Shown in pieces: positions 38,512 through 50,413 of a stretch of DNA of 64,000 bases; position 1 is the stretch's first letter; every line of letters starts with the position of its first letter. The stretch is from Asparagopsis taxiformis (taxonomy: Eukaryota > Rhodophyta > Florideophyceae > Bonnemaisoniales > Bonnemaisoniaceae): contig JALQPE010002403.1 of the NCBI GenBank assembly GCA_030407315.1, positions 1 through 64,000 of the forward strand. The letters are read 5' to 3'. Under the pieces are notes generated by a model. The model did no database searches, was not told the DNA's origin, and saw nothing but the letters and a program-made list of their open reading frames with translations. A program made the position numbers and the translations under genes.

Positions 38512-38916
38512 AGACAAAGAGATCTGCCGAGAGACAGCCTGCGATGACCGAATTCCGCGGCTTAAGTGCCCAACTTCAACTTCGAGATTATCTGCCTCCA
38601 GCCGCCGGGCTGGTGGCTACGACAAGTCAGTAGCAGTTTAGTTTGCCACGTATAGCCGAAAATAAAGAAGTCCCCATTTTGCTTCCAAACACCTTGTTCA
38701 GACCGACACGTAGTTAGATCTCTCGCGAGCCGTAAGCAGCCTTATCATAAAAAGACTTGACTTTTTCTCATATCCGTCTCGCGATCATCACCGTGCCATC
38801 AACCAGATTTGTCCATGCGCCGTAAGCAAAACAACTTCACCGTTTCACGCAACCACTCTCTCTTCAGCAACACCCTCAGAGGAAGATTACCTGTGTAGAC
38901 CCGTCCGATAACCAAT
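38512..38916. repeat. Block Y2, second copy of the 405-bp repeat
   Basis: Same length and orientation as 34131-34535, with only a few substitutions, so the two have had little time to diverge or are kept alike during element replication. Confidence 0.9.
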
Positions 38917-38921
38917 GCGTT

Positions 38922-39665
38922 CGTTATGCCACCGAAATTTCTGCGTTTAATGCCAGCTTTGTTCTGGTGCTAGAAGCTAAGTTTTGTTGTGGCTAGGCCC
39001 TATTTTGATATAGTCTAATGGTACAGCGTCTTCGATCGCTTGACTGAATTCAAATGTACAACCTGAAAAGGAGACTCATGATGTGAGGACACCGCAAGAG
39101 CCCGCGGACCGGGTAGTAACACGGGTGTAATAACCAGAGATTGGAAGCTTGGCGCGTGTGTTCCGCGCAGTACAATCCCAGCCCGACGCCCCTCAGTAGC
39201 CTGCTGTGATGTGAATAGGCAAGGAGGTCATGCTCTTCCTCCACGTGTTCGCGCACGTTCCTAAATTCACACCCTTTGCTAGCAGGTACGCTGGCTTCAC
39301 CCGGGGTCTCTCCGGCGGTTTCTTGGGGTGGATTGATGCGCAGGCTGATCAATTCGTGCCGATAACAGGGACCGGCAGTCCTCTCAGACCTTTTGCTATA
39401 TGCGGGGGATCATCATGCAACCAAATCCTGACACGTGTAATACGTGTTACTAACCATCATTTTTCATCCAATTTCCGTCACTGACCATTAACCTTTTCTT
39501 ATGCCTTTCCACAACTAACTTCTTCCTTATGCACCTTTCTTCGATCACTCAGCAGGATTTCGCTGGCGACATTTTCACAAAGACAAGCAAGATTGGCCGA
39601 CGCCATTGGGACGACCGACAGATTATAAGGGGGCCGGCTAGTCGCTCTCCAGTGCAGGGAAGAAA
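38922..39665. repeat. Block X2, direct repeat with 33386-34130
   Basis: Its left part is almost identical to X1 including the A-box-like motif; the right part (after ~39440) has drifted. Confidence 0.85.
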
Positions 39666-42600
39666 AATATATCTGCCGAATAGTGAGCCTGCGATGACCG
39701 AATTCCGCGGCTTAAATTGACAAGCCAACTTCAAGAATAACTTGCCGCCAGCAACCGAGCTGTCGGCCGCGACAAGTCAGTAGTAGCTTAGATTGCCACG
39801 TATAGCCGAGAATATAGAAGTCCCCATTTGCTTCCAGATGACATGTTCAGACCGACACGTAGCGAGACTGTTTTTTACAGCTAAGATACATATTAAACCA
39901 CCGTGATCTGAAATGCTGGTAGAGCGTCCTTTCCATACTTTCTGCAAAAAAATCTGATGAACGACGACCAAGAGGAGGCACAGTGACGTGCTGTAGTGGA
40001 ACTGAGAGAATACTTGATGAACAGTTCAACATTTCATCAAGTATTCGGAAGCATCTCCAACGGCCGTTGGAGAAAAACGGCCGATGGAGATGCTCCCGAG
40101 ACAAATTCTAATTTGTAGCGTTCAACCTGACCACCAATAGGACTCAATGTGGATTCTTGAGCGGTTCTACCAAAGCCAGAAATTTTTTCGTCTTTCACGT
40201 TGAGTAGAACCCCTGGGATAAAATCGAACAGTGGCGCGCACCAATTATTTTCGAGGTTCCAGTCTTGATAAAGACCGTACACTGCTTCCGATCCCGGATC
40301 GGATATGCGAGAAATGTTCCGAATCATTTTGGGTGTGTGCATGTCTGCGAGTCGATCTACAGTGTTTTGACGGAAAGCCAACTCAACTCGCCCCAACAGG
40401 TGGTCCGACTAGTGCCAATTTTCCAAACCGATCCTTCGCGATAGCCCAATGGCCTTCAACGTGTGGGCGGATGCCATCCGCCCACATGTTGAAGCCCGAC
40501 GGAATATATTCCACCTGTATGTGAATCCCCTTGTAACCAGAATGTATTGGAGCTTTAGAAACTCCTCTATCAACAGGGAATACCGCAAAGCCGTTTTATT
40601 CACCACATGAAACACCATTTGCGAGTTGGTCTTGATCAGCATGTTCCTTATCTGAGATTAATGGACAGAGTGAAGAGCCATACGCTCTGTTTCGAGCTCT
40701 TTGAGGTGGATATGTTCCTCTCTCTCTCTGCTAAGTGGAGATTAGCCATGGGGCTGGTGTTGTCCCCAAAACCGCCCCACCTGGTTTCGCAAGCGGCCAT
40801 CTGCTACACGATATTGTAAGAGTGGTCCCATATTGCACTTCCTGCCTTTTAACCAACCAGACAGGAAAACCTCTTGAGATCATTGAGGGCTGGAGGCCCA
40901 AGTTACATCTTCCCCTCGTATGTCTGCTCAAGTCAGTCGTACACAGACCTCGTATAGAATTGGGAGAGAGGAACCGTCAACATGACCGACATGGTCTACT
41001 CAAGAAACTTCCTTAGGTCCGTTGCCCGAACCCTTCGCGAGTGCTGAATCGCAAAACAATCTAGGTATGCTTCAAAGCTGCCAATTTAATTCACCTTGAG
41101 GGGTGGTACCAGGAAGAGAAACTATCTTTTATCGATCTCCAAGCCTACTAGCTTCGTCGCTAGCGTTCAAGAACATCTAGTAGATGTTCCAGCTCGCGAG
41201 CGCCTGTTCATTCTCCCTTTTCAGGATTCCTCCTTAGATAGAGACGTCTGAATAGAGTGCTGAACTCCACTGTAGCGTTCCAGCAGCCTTCCTGGGTGCT
41301 TGCGAGACCCACTCTAGTGATCGATCAGAGACAGAACTCTTCCAAGTATCCAAGGACTTTGGAACCCTTTCCTTGAAGATATTCCACGAGCGGGTACACC
41401 CCCTTCGTGAACTACCAAGGACAATGATTCTACCAGAACGGGAGAGTTACACTCTCGAAGAATCGTTCGAGAATCACGAATCGGAAGTAGCAACAATCTT
41501 TGTGATGGATCTGGAAGTGGAGATACCCACCCTTCTAGTCCTACGAAATGAAATTATCTTCCTTCCGTATGAGCAATGGGAGCACCCGCAGACATTCCAT
41601 CTTTACCGAGAGCTCGGTTCACTGTTCTTCGAGTAGCCTCAGGTCGACCACAATCCTATTTTTGCTAAAACCACAGAGGATGAAGAGCGCTGATATGTGC
41701 CGTGAATTTTGAAACCCAGTATGGGGTAGCTCCTTCTAGAAACCGTTGTTCATCCAGCGATCCAGCTCTTCGCCCACCCACTTTCGTAACCCATCTTACA
41801 CCGGATGGGCTCGTCGTTAGAAAGGCCGGATTTGTTCAGGAAGCCAATCTATGCTGAAAGAAAACTTTATTCCTCCATAAATTCATTCCATCGCCCCAAT
41901 CGAGCAACAAGAATCCACTCTCGACTGGGTATCCCTCCAATGGGAGATTATTTCTTCTCTCATTTCTTTCCACTGCTAGGCTGACCAGATCTCCCTCCAG
42001 ATGAGGAGCCAAAAGCAGATTAAGCCTGTTCCAGGGTGTCATTTTTGAGTTTTGCCTTTCGAAGCGACCGTTCAACCCTTGTGGAGCCTCAGACTTGAAT
42101 TCAATTTGTATCTCCAGCACGAACTCCTCAATCTCCCGAGCTTAGGCGGCACAGTGGATGTGCTGCAGGCGGGCTGTATCGTACCAGGCAGTGAGCTTCC
42201 AGGTACGATACAGTCCGCAAAGAATTCATAGCGGTGAATTTCTAGACGGGGTGCTCGAGGTAGTGGGAATACTCGGTGAGCAGGAAGACCAATTCCTATT
42301 TCCTGGTGAGAGGTACATCTGATTACGGGAAAATTGGAGTTTCACTCTTCAAATTGTGGGTGCGTTCAAGCCAGGCAAAATAGAAGTAGAGGGCTGTAGA
42401 GGTGATTTTGTCCTGTCCGGTGATGAGGCAGTCGTCAGTATCGCGTAGACGGAAGAGGGCCGATGTTTCTTCAATGAGACGTCGTAAAATCTCATATTAG
42501 ACGTACGCAGGGATTTGTGCACGACCACCGGAGGCCTCGGGGATAGAAGCGAAATCACTTGAGTAGGAGTCCGAGTCGTCACCGTCAGGTTGTGGAGCAG

Positions 42601-42725
42601 ATCGACCAGGCGACAGTTATTCTTCTTCTCGGTTGCTGTGGCAAACGGGAGGAGCGACGGAACCAAGGGTTCCGAAACTTCCTAGGTATACGTTTCGGAC
42701 ATATTGTGTCCGAAATGTATACCTA
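38922..42725 (-). mobile_element. Decayed DIRS-like element 2 in tandem with element 1
   Basis: It begins with block X2 (38922-39665) and a diverged partial Y block (39666-39863). Then come fragments, all minus strand and in the same order as element 1: start of recombinase (~39880-40120), methyltransferase-like region, RNase H and RT (40120-41950), gag-like region (41950-42670). Matches include MLIKTNSQMVFHVV against MLIKTDSQVVLHVV and GGQVERYKLEFVSG against GGQAERYKLALASG. The recombinase catalytic domain is deleted, and many stops and frameshifts occur. At least six quasi-palindromes interrupt it. The right edge is set near the last of these. Confidence 0.8.
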
Positions 42726-43030
42726 AAATGCTAGAGTCGTGTGCTATGAATTTTTAGCAATGTCATTCGGCTTTTCAAGGGATATGCAATGGTCAAATAG
42801 GGAAATTCAGAAGCAGGCTTATCAGCTGCTGGTTCTCTAGGGAATGGTGAAGATATTCGACTGTAGCAAAAAGCACCGCGGTGCATACCGAGTGCAAAGT
42901 TTAGCTGGAAAGTGCGGAACTGGACATGTACAGAAGAATATGGATACTAAATAATTTGTGGAAGTGAGTGTATTCGTGTAAAACTATTCCGATAGAAACG
43001 AGCACGTTGAAAATGGGTTCAAATAGACAT
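42726..43030. other. Short intergenic stretch
   Basis: About 300 bases between the decayed DIRS-like element and the solo LTR; no feature seen. Confidence 0.5.
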
Positions 43031-43697
43031 TGTGGTAGTTTACGTTCTAGAATAGCTGGTACGAGCCAGTGGACACGCTGTCCTTAACGAAACGAACAAG
43101 TCCACCCGCTGGTGTTTTGACTGTATGTTTGGTAGCAAAGAAAGGATAGGGTAGAGAATAAGTTAGCAGGTAGACACGGGCGTCACGACAAACGATCCAC
43201 GCGAGGATTACGTTCGGTAAACGAGGTGGCACGTCACCGGAGGCGCTCTCAACCAAGCCCGTAGGCACTACACGCGATCAGCCTCACGTGCGGCGATGGG
43301 TAGGGAGTACGCAGCTCGACGGAGACGAAGCCTCGTTAGGCGAAAACGTAATACGTAACGTAGAAGTCAATCGTAGACTAGAGCACGTTGCCCGATCGTT
43401 AATTGTCCCCTTTCCCTCCCGGCACGATGCCAATACCTATATGGCCACGATGGCATCGCTTTACAGTGTAAACACTGCTCGTAACATCCCCGAATGGGAA
43501 AGGACCTTGTGGGTCGCACGTAGGGACCCGTTGGTCCGTTGGCCGTTGCCAGTACGTTCGTTGCACACGTGTGCCGGTTGCGCGCGCGCATGCGCCAGCA
43601 ATGTTCTTGCATTGCTGTCGCCGGTCGTGTCCGCCGAAATTCGAATTCCGCGGAAATCGTAAGTATTTGCAATTTCGGAATTTCCACGTATACTACA
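43031..43697 (-). repeat. Solo LTR of the chromovirus family
   Basis: It runs from TGTGGTAGTTTACG to TATACTACA and aligns end to end with the LTR at 12778-13431 with small indels and substitutions. No gag or pol lies nearby. The flanks GACAT (left) and TACAT (right) match at four of five bases, fitting an aged 5-bp target duplication. Solo LTRs arise by recombination between the two LTRs of an inserted element. Confidence 0.9.
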
Positions 43698-46600
43698 TAC
43701 ATGATGAATTGGCTGCAATTGGATATCAAGAACTTGCTGAAAACGGGCAAGACGAAGACCTAGCCATCAACACCGATACCGCCATGTGCCCCTCTCTCTC
43801 AGTCCCAGAAAAATGGATTTGTTTCCATCCGTGGTAATTTATGAACTCCCGAAGGTTCATTCTGGATAGGTACTACCTACATTAGTAATGTGCAAAGTAT
43901 ACAAAGAGAGGGGGCGTGACGAAGCTGAGGGTACACTGGTTTGAAAAGGAGTTAGATGCATACAGTATCTGTTCCTAGTCTTGCTTCGTATCAAATACTC
44001 CAACGCCGTGGTGTGACTTTGCGGATCCTAAATCGGGTATCGCTGCATTCTCCAGTCTCTCCAATAGACACCTGCCACTTGATATTTTGAAGTACGTTCG
44101 GCCTCGATCGAAACGCCTCCGTCAGCCTCTGAACTAAATTTACTGCATGCATTGCCTGTTTCTCCCAGAGTCCCGCTTCCTATTTATTCGAACCCCATGC
44201 TCCTCTGTTTTCGCAATGAACTCGCTGCCCTGGGAGATACTGCGATGTCATGCCATGACAATGGCGGTTATCGATTGTTTAGCGCGCCTAACGAGCTATC
44301 TATATTACTGGGATGGGTAGAGGGCATATGTTTTCCCGGTTTGCGTTGTTGCGGATGACGCTCTTTAGTTGCCTTGCATTGGTCTGGATGCCGTGCTGTT
44401 GATGGTTTTCGTATGCTGGATGTGGTGCTGAGGGCGAGAATTTGCTGGTATGCGTATACTCGCTGTTGTGCTATGATAGTTTGTTTTCAGGTTTGCTTAC
44501 ACTAGTTCTCTAGTATCGACTGATCTTCAGACGTTGTCTGTATCTGATTATCGTGTACTAGCGAGCAGCCACAGTGTCGTGTTGAACTCTTTCGTATGCT
44601 GCTTTGTGGAGCTTTTTTGAAGAGCTGTGCGGAGGCTGTGTGCTGAGCTGGTGTGTTGATACTGCGCTGCATAGGCTATTGTGCGGTTCTGATGTGCAGA
44701 TCGTGGTCCCCAGCGAATTTTCTGATAATAGTGCAGAGCAGTGCGGAAGGGGCACACAATGTCCATTTATTTAAGTTACCTAAACTTGTATAACAGCAGT
44801 ACCACAGGCTGTGGCACACATCTCCGAATATGATACGAGCATCACTTACAGCCTGGGCTGCAGAGAGTGAGTGTGGTGATTCTAATTCAATATCAAGCGA
44901 GGTAGACTTCTTGTAACGAAGTACATGCAGCCACGTGGAGAACCTGCATCCTTCATGCCCCTTGAATTCACTTCAGAAATCAAAAATCCAATTTGAAAAT
45001 ATTTTAGTGGCTACACTACGGGTCACAGCATTGAGGACGCGGTTAATCATATTGACTCTGATTTAGTATCCCAACACATATCCTCTGCACCACCGCAATC
45101 TACCCCCTCCAAAATTTCCTGCACTAACGCCTTCACCAAACTGAAAAGTTACGGCTGAATCTAATTAATGTTAGCCACTGGTGCATACAATTCGTATAGT
45201 ACTCAATCTATTACTCATGAACTGTATTCTTCTTCAATTTATCCCCTGTGGGCCCTATTCTAAGTACACCTTCTTAAAAGCACATTTCGGGCTCTTGAAC
45301 TGGTAATACCAATTCTAAGTGCTTTTTCTATCCCGACTTTCCATATATGCGATCATTATGCGCAATCTGCTCACATTCTTGAAGTTTTGTTCCATTTCAG
45401 TGTTTCACAGCTGGTTGAGTGGACAAATCCTTTTGGATATTCTGGACCATCCAGCGTTGTAGGACAACCTTCCAAATGGTATTCAGATAAAGTCATATTC
45501 AGATGGGCTTCTGAAGTCCTTTGCGCACATTGAAACAGATCCCCGACATAGTGAGGAAGCGCTTACTCACTTTTTACAGCCCTTATTTCTACACACACTC
45601 TCCCAGCGATGTTCAAGGAGCTTCTTTCCTTACCTGGTAAACCATTTTTATCAATTATCCGTTTTCTTCCGCTGTTTCAGAATCTCCTTACTCCTAGGGT
45701 CTTTCCTTGCTCTTATATACACAGTTCACTTTTGTTTCTTGTCCCTCTTCCGCCAGTGGTTTTAGGTTTTTTGAACTATTTTCGGCTTCCTTGGTCACCC
45801 ATTAAAAGGTTACTATTCAGCCTATGGCTATCTACATCTCAATAACCGCTTGGGCCTTATTCTGTACAGTCACTCTTTCTTCCTTCCTTCTGCCAAGACT
45901 AGTCCATCTGCCCATGCCCTCATCCTTCATGATCGCATCCACTTCAGTCATAGTGTTCCCTTTTCTTCCCCAATAGGGTAAGTTCACTACTAACCTGCCT
46001 TTGTACCACTATGACTCATCATGTGACCACAATATTCTAGACAGGTAGTTTTTTGGTCTTACTCTAGTGGATAGAATAAGTAAAGCAAAATCTCACCCCG
46101 AAAGTTCCCTTAGCCACGGTAGCGAGGTATATTTGGAAGCAAAATCGAATATTTGCGTCCAGCTCCAATTGCAAGAGTTTCACTTATATCTAACGGTGAT
46201 ATTGGATGGAGTTAGTGAAGCTCACGTACAGAATGCATATTAATGGAGCTAAATGACTTAACCCATTAAGCTTTATAGCTAAATCTGATTCGTCCTGGAG
46301 GGTTAGAAACTATCATATCATACTCTATTGTATTATAACCGACCATGACAACCATGATATGAGGGCTCGAACACCTAGCCGTGCTTACGCCGAATCTGTT
46401 CACAACCGTACATCGAATCGACTTCTCTTGCATCGCACTACAGTTTCACTTTACGCACCATTACACGACTGATCCAGTTCCTAAAATAGTATTTATTTTT
46501 CCCTTTAATGGATGAGCTGACAGGCAGGCATCCAAACTGCAACAAAATACCAAGTATGGCAAGATTACATAATTGCCCTGAAAGTGACGTCCGGAATCGC

Positions 46601-49600
46601 ACAGTCAAACAGACTATCAAAATTTTTCTTTCAACCTAATTATTGAGACAGGTTTGTAGAAAACTTTGATTTTCTTTGCTAAGTTTTCTCAGATCCTGGA
46701 GTCGAATAGATGCTACAGAATTTTTTTGTGGAGAATGCGCTTACCAGCGAAGAAGAGGATTAAATCCCATTTCTTGACATCATCTGACAAGCTAGACCTC
46801 CTTTGTCTTATTTGAAACGGTATGACACCGGAGGTATCTTGGGTTCGTGCGGAGAATCATGAACTCTTTGAATTGAAGTGGGACAGTAGGAGCGGTCTGG
46901 AAATGATGTTGTAGTTTTCCTGACAGAATTGGAGGAAACGTTCCCTCTCCAATTGTCGCAATAGCATGATTTGATTATCCGCGGAGTGGATAAAGTGGAA
47001 GGATTTTTCGGGTCTTGGTAACCAGACTGAGGGGAATTATGCAGTCTTGTCCAGAGCTTAGTACGCTTCTGCTTATGGTTTCTCAGCTGTTGGCCGTGCT
47101 GCGATTACGGCTGCTCTGATCGTACACAGAGACGTGGTCGGTGCTCCGATCGTACACGGAGTCAGGGTCGGGCTTCGATCGTACACGAAGAGGACTAGGT
47201 TGTAGCTTTGACGCTTGGGTTGAGTTTTGGCTGTTGTAATTGATGATACTTTAGTCTTGTCTCTAGTTGGCATCCTATAATTATGATATTCTATCCCTAG
47301 ATGTTACTCGGTCTATTGGGAGTGGTCGCCTCGTCGGATGGTGCGGTGTCCACTCCGGGTGGTAGACAAGGCGTCTCTTCGGAGACAGAATTGGCTTCGA
47401 GAGGGGTGGTTCGTCGAAACTGTCGCGTCCTCTCGGGGACAGTTAGTGACAACATGTTAAGCGCTTCTCCGAGCTGAGATTATTCAGTCTCTTCGTCCGA
47501 CAGCTTGTTTAGATATGTATCTCTAATTACTGGTGACCGAGCGCCGTGAGTGTCGCTGTCGAGGTGACGTTCTGTCAGCTCGATGCAGTGTGTACTGCTA
47601 AACCATCAGGAAAGCCGTACTATCGCGTTCAATTTTTCTGGCTCGCGTGACTTTGTCGGAGATGCCATGATTCTCACCTTTGGAGAAGTTTGTGGGTATA
47701 TCTTTCAGTTACCTTTTCTCCCTCTAAGTAGAATTCTTCAATTGTCAATGTTCAGTATTGGGTCAAATTTCTGCTTCGATAGGGCCACTGGGCGATACAA
47801 AACTTCTCTTCTCGCAGAAATTTTTAGTTCTGCTGAGAAAAGAATCTCGAAATTTGCTATATAATTAAAACTGTATATGAGACAAAGAATCTGACTGATT
47901 ACAGAAAATAAATTGCGGTGTAACTGATCCAGCAATGCTTCTGAGAAAAGGTCGAAAAGCACTGTTTCCGTGACCTGTTATCTCATCTTTACATAACAAG
48001 GGACACTGTTAATGCCACTTGCTTCCATGAATGTAACTAACGCTGAGGATTCAACTATGACTGTTTTAATGTCATGACTTATAATAATATGAATTGCCTT
48101 GATGTCTGCTCATTCACTGCCATGCCCGTTGGACTGCCCAACTTTTTTGCTATGTATTGCTGATTTAGTTGCATATACACAAACTTCATCCATATTTTAT
48201 TGCTGCAGTGAACTTGATTTCTCACAAGACTATAGCGATTCCCTGCATTGTATCAGATAAATTGGTCTTCCACTCTTCGTTTGAAAGAATCGTGAATGGA
48301 ACTTTGGAGTAGTGGAACCTGAGCAGATTCACTAAAGAACTCACTCATATCAAATTTCATGAGATTTAGGTGATGACATAAATATGCATCCTGAGATGGC
48401 ACATCAATATTACGTCAGAATTTCAGAAGCTCAGGCAGACCAAATTATATGATACAGTGCCTGCTTTTTCTCTTCAAGCTACAAAGACGTTCCGGTGTGA
48501 TACATGATAGTTCTTATTACGCTTTACTTTCTAATCCAAAACAACTGTTACCTCTGGATCTGCAGATAGTTTCCTTAGCGAGCCTGCGCACCATAATAGA
48601 TTCATAAGCAATACAGAAACTTACATATCGATTTGGACATTTCGTTTTAGAATGCTGACCTCCATGTCATATGCAGAACTGTGTTTGCACCGGGCGGACT
48701 TTCCTCCGTGGCGAGCTGTTGAGGAGACATAATTGCTCGTTTGCTCTGCGTACGAGACTGATGATTTTAGAATTAACATCGCTGTAAGGGGATCCTTACA
48801 GTTCTGGTGATTGCTGGTCTGGCATTCAACTTCAGCGTAAGGTGGTTGTGTCACCGTGACCATGCCACGTTTCTACCCTCGAGGGTACATCTTGTACAAT
48901 TCACCAGGATTTCAGTCAGTCATTCTCCAGGAACGCACAGGACACACAACACCTATGAATTCCACGGAAAGCAAACTAACAATTAAAAATTAATTGAAAT
49001 TTCAAGAGGATCCAGCCGTGGCACATGACATTCCTGCAAACTGCAGAAAGAAGCAAAAATTATGGTTCTGCGTCCACACAAGATACATCAATGATTATTT
49101 GTCCACCGTTCTTTTCCTTTGCTTTTTAGATATTTTCGTGCAAAAAAAATCTTTCGAGAAATACGTGAGAAGAACGAATTGCCATTCGTCCGAATAAACT
49201 AAAGGTTACTTGATTGGGCGAGACGATATTCCGTTGTGGCGCAATGAACGTGTACCGTGATCGATGATTCCTCCCAGGTCTCACAAGGCCATCTCCGAGA
49301 CATCTTCCAGGTGGCGGTTGCTAAATCGATGTTACAGGCGAGCACAGTTGTCATCAACTACCAAAACTTCGCCCAACTCTCCTAGATTGCTACTAAAGTG
49401 CTTGTAATTGCTTCATTCTTAACCACATATTACGTGCTCGCGAAGACTAAACCGCTGCTACTGAAGAGACGCACGCGCACAAAGACAAGGAACAGTCTCG
49501 TGCCCACATAAACCGCACTTCATATTCGCACGCAACAGCAGAGCAACGCTGCGTGCCAGGCCTAGCACCAAGGTTCCATCACCGGATGCCGCCACGTGCA

Positions 49601-50413
49601 TACATCTTTACACCGGTTGCATCTGAGCCGCAGAAATAAAATTGGCGACGACGTTTCACATATCGATTTCTCGCCGGAAACGAGCTTATTCTGCTTTATT
49701 TTCATCTTCACTCCACTCTCGAGATAACTTCTCGAGAATGCCGCTTCGTTGTGCAAAATTCAAGGTGTGATCACATCACAATCACATTGCAATCACATTG
49801 CATCCGTGTGTGCCTCAAGCCTGCAGCACTGCAACAAAAAGCATGACAATACTCGACATACACCAAAGATTCTCTATCGAGTACCAAGCCCGGTCGTATG
49901 CACTGTACATCTCCCGCTTTGGCTGAATTCTACACATGGTGCGTATGCGTACCATGTTGAAGCGTGGCTCATTTGCCGGGTGTGGCTACGCATTATCCCG
50001 GCCGCGCAAGTCGAGAAACTCGGGTGCCATCTCTAGATAAGGGTGTTGGGTTATTTGCAGCATGATGAAAGGTTTTTATGGTTCCCTCATAAGAATAGGA
50101 GAGGTTTGCCCCTAATAAACGTAAGCATTGTAAGAAAAACTGTTGCCAGTAGGCATTATTTATCGTAACATTATTCAGCATAGCACACACAGCGAACAAA
50201 TTCAGTCTATAGGCACACATGTCCATTTTGCGTGTGGGACATGACGTCCGGACCCAGCGCATATGAGCGCTTAGAAGATAAAATAGACAGAAGGCGAGCA
50301 TTTGCGAGTGACTAACACTCCATGGTAAGCAATCCTGGTATTGAGGTACCCACCTCGGTAGCCAGGCAATCGCGACCCAATAAGAAAACAGGACTGAAAG
50401 TACATCGAATAGA
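43698..50413. other. 6.7-kb gene-poor region
   Basis: Frames are short (under about 100 codons) on both strands and none is recognisable. Composition is AT-rich. The only structured part I see is 47114-47560, with three covarying hairpins followed by further stem-forming segments. Confidence 0.5.
47114..47190. ncRNA. Three hairpins with identical loop and covarying stems
   Basis: CTCTG-ATCGTACA-CAGAG (47114-47131), CTCCG-ATCGTACA-CGGAG (47144-47161) and CTTCG-ATCGTACA-CGAAG (47173-47190) repeat at 30 and 29 bases. The 8-nt loop is identical while stems change with their partners. This points to selection on folded RNA or on paired DNA sites. No coding frame explains it. Whether it is transcribed is unknown, so ncRNA is a provisional type. 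Confidence 0.4.

Larger units (their letters stand above)
33374..38930 (-). mobile_element. DIRS-like tyrosine-recombinase retroelement (element 1)
   Basis: On the minus strand, in order: a 405-bp repeat copy (38916-38512), a gag-like frame, RT/RNase H, a tyrosine recombinase, a second copy of the 405-bp repeat (34535-34131) and a ~745-bp block (34130-33386). There are no LTRs, no DDE integrase and no TG...CA ends. RT plus tyrosine recombinase plus internal direct repeats define DIRS/PAT-type elements. A near-identical ~21-bp core sits at the left edge, at the inner edge of the first 405-bp repeat and at the right edge. A related decayed element abuts on the right, so element 1 probably integrated at the core of the older one. 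Confidence 0.85.
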
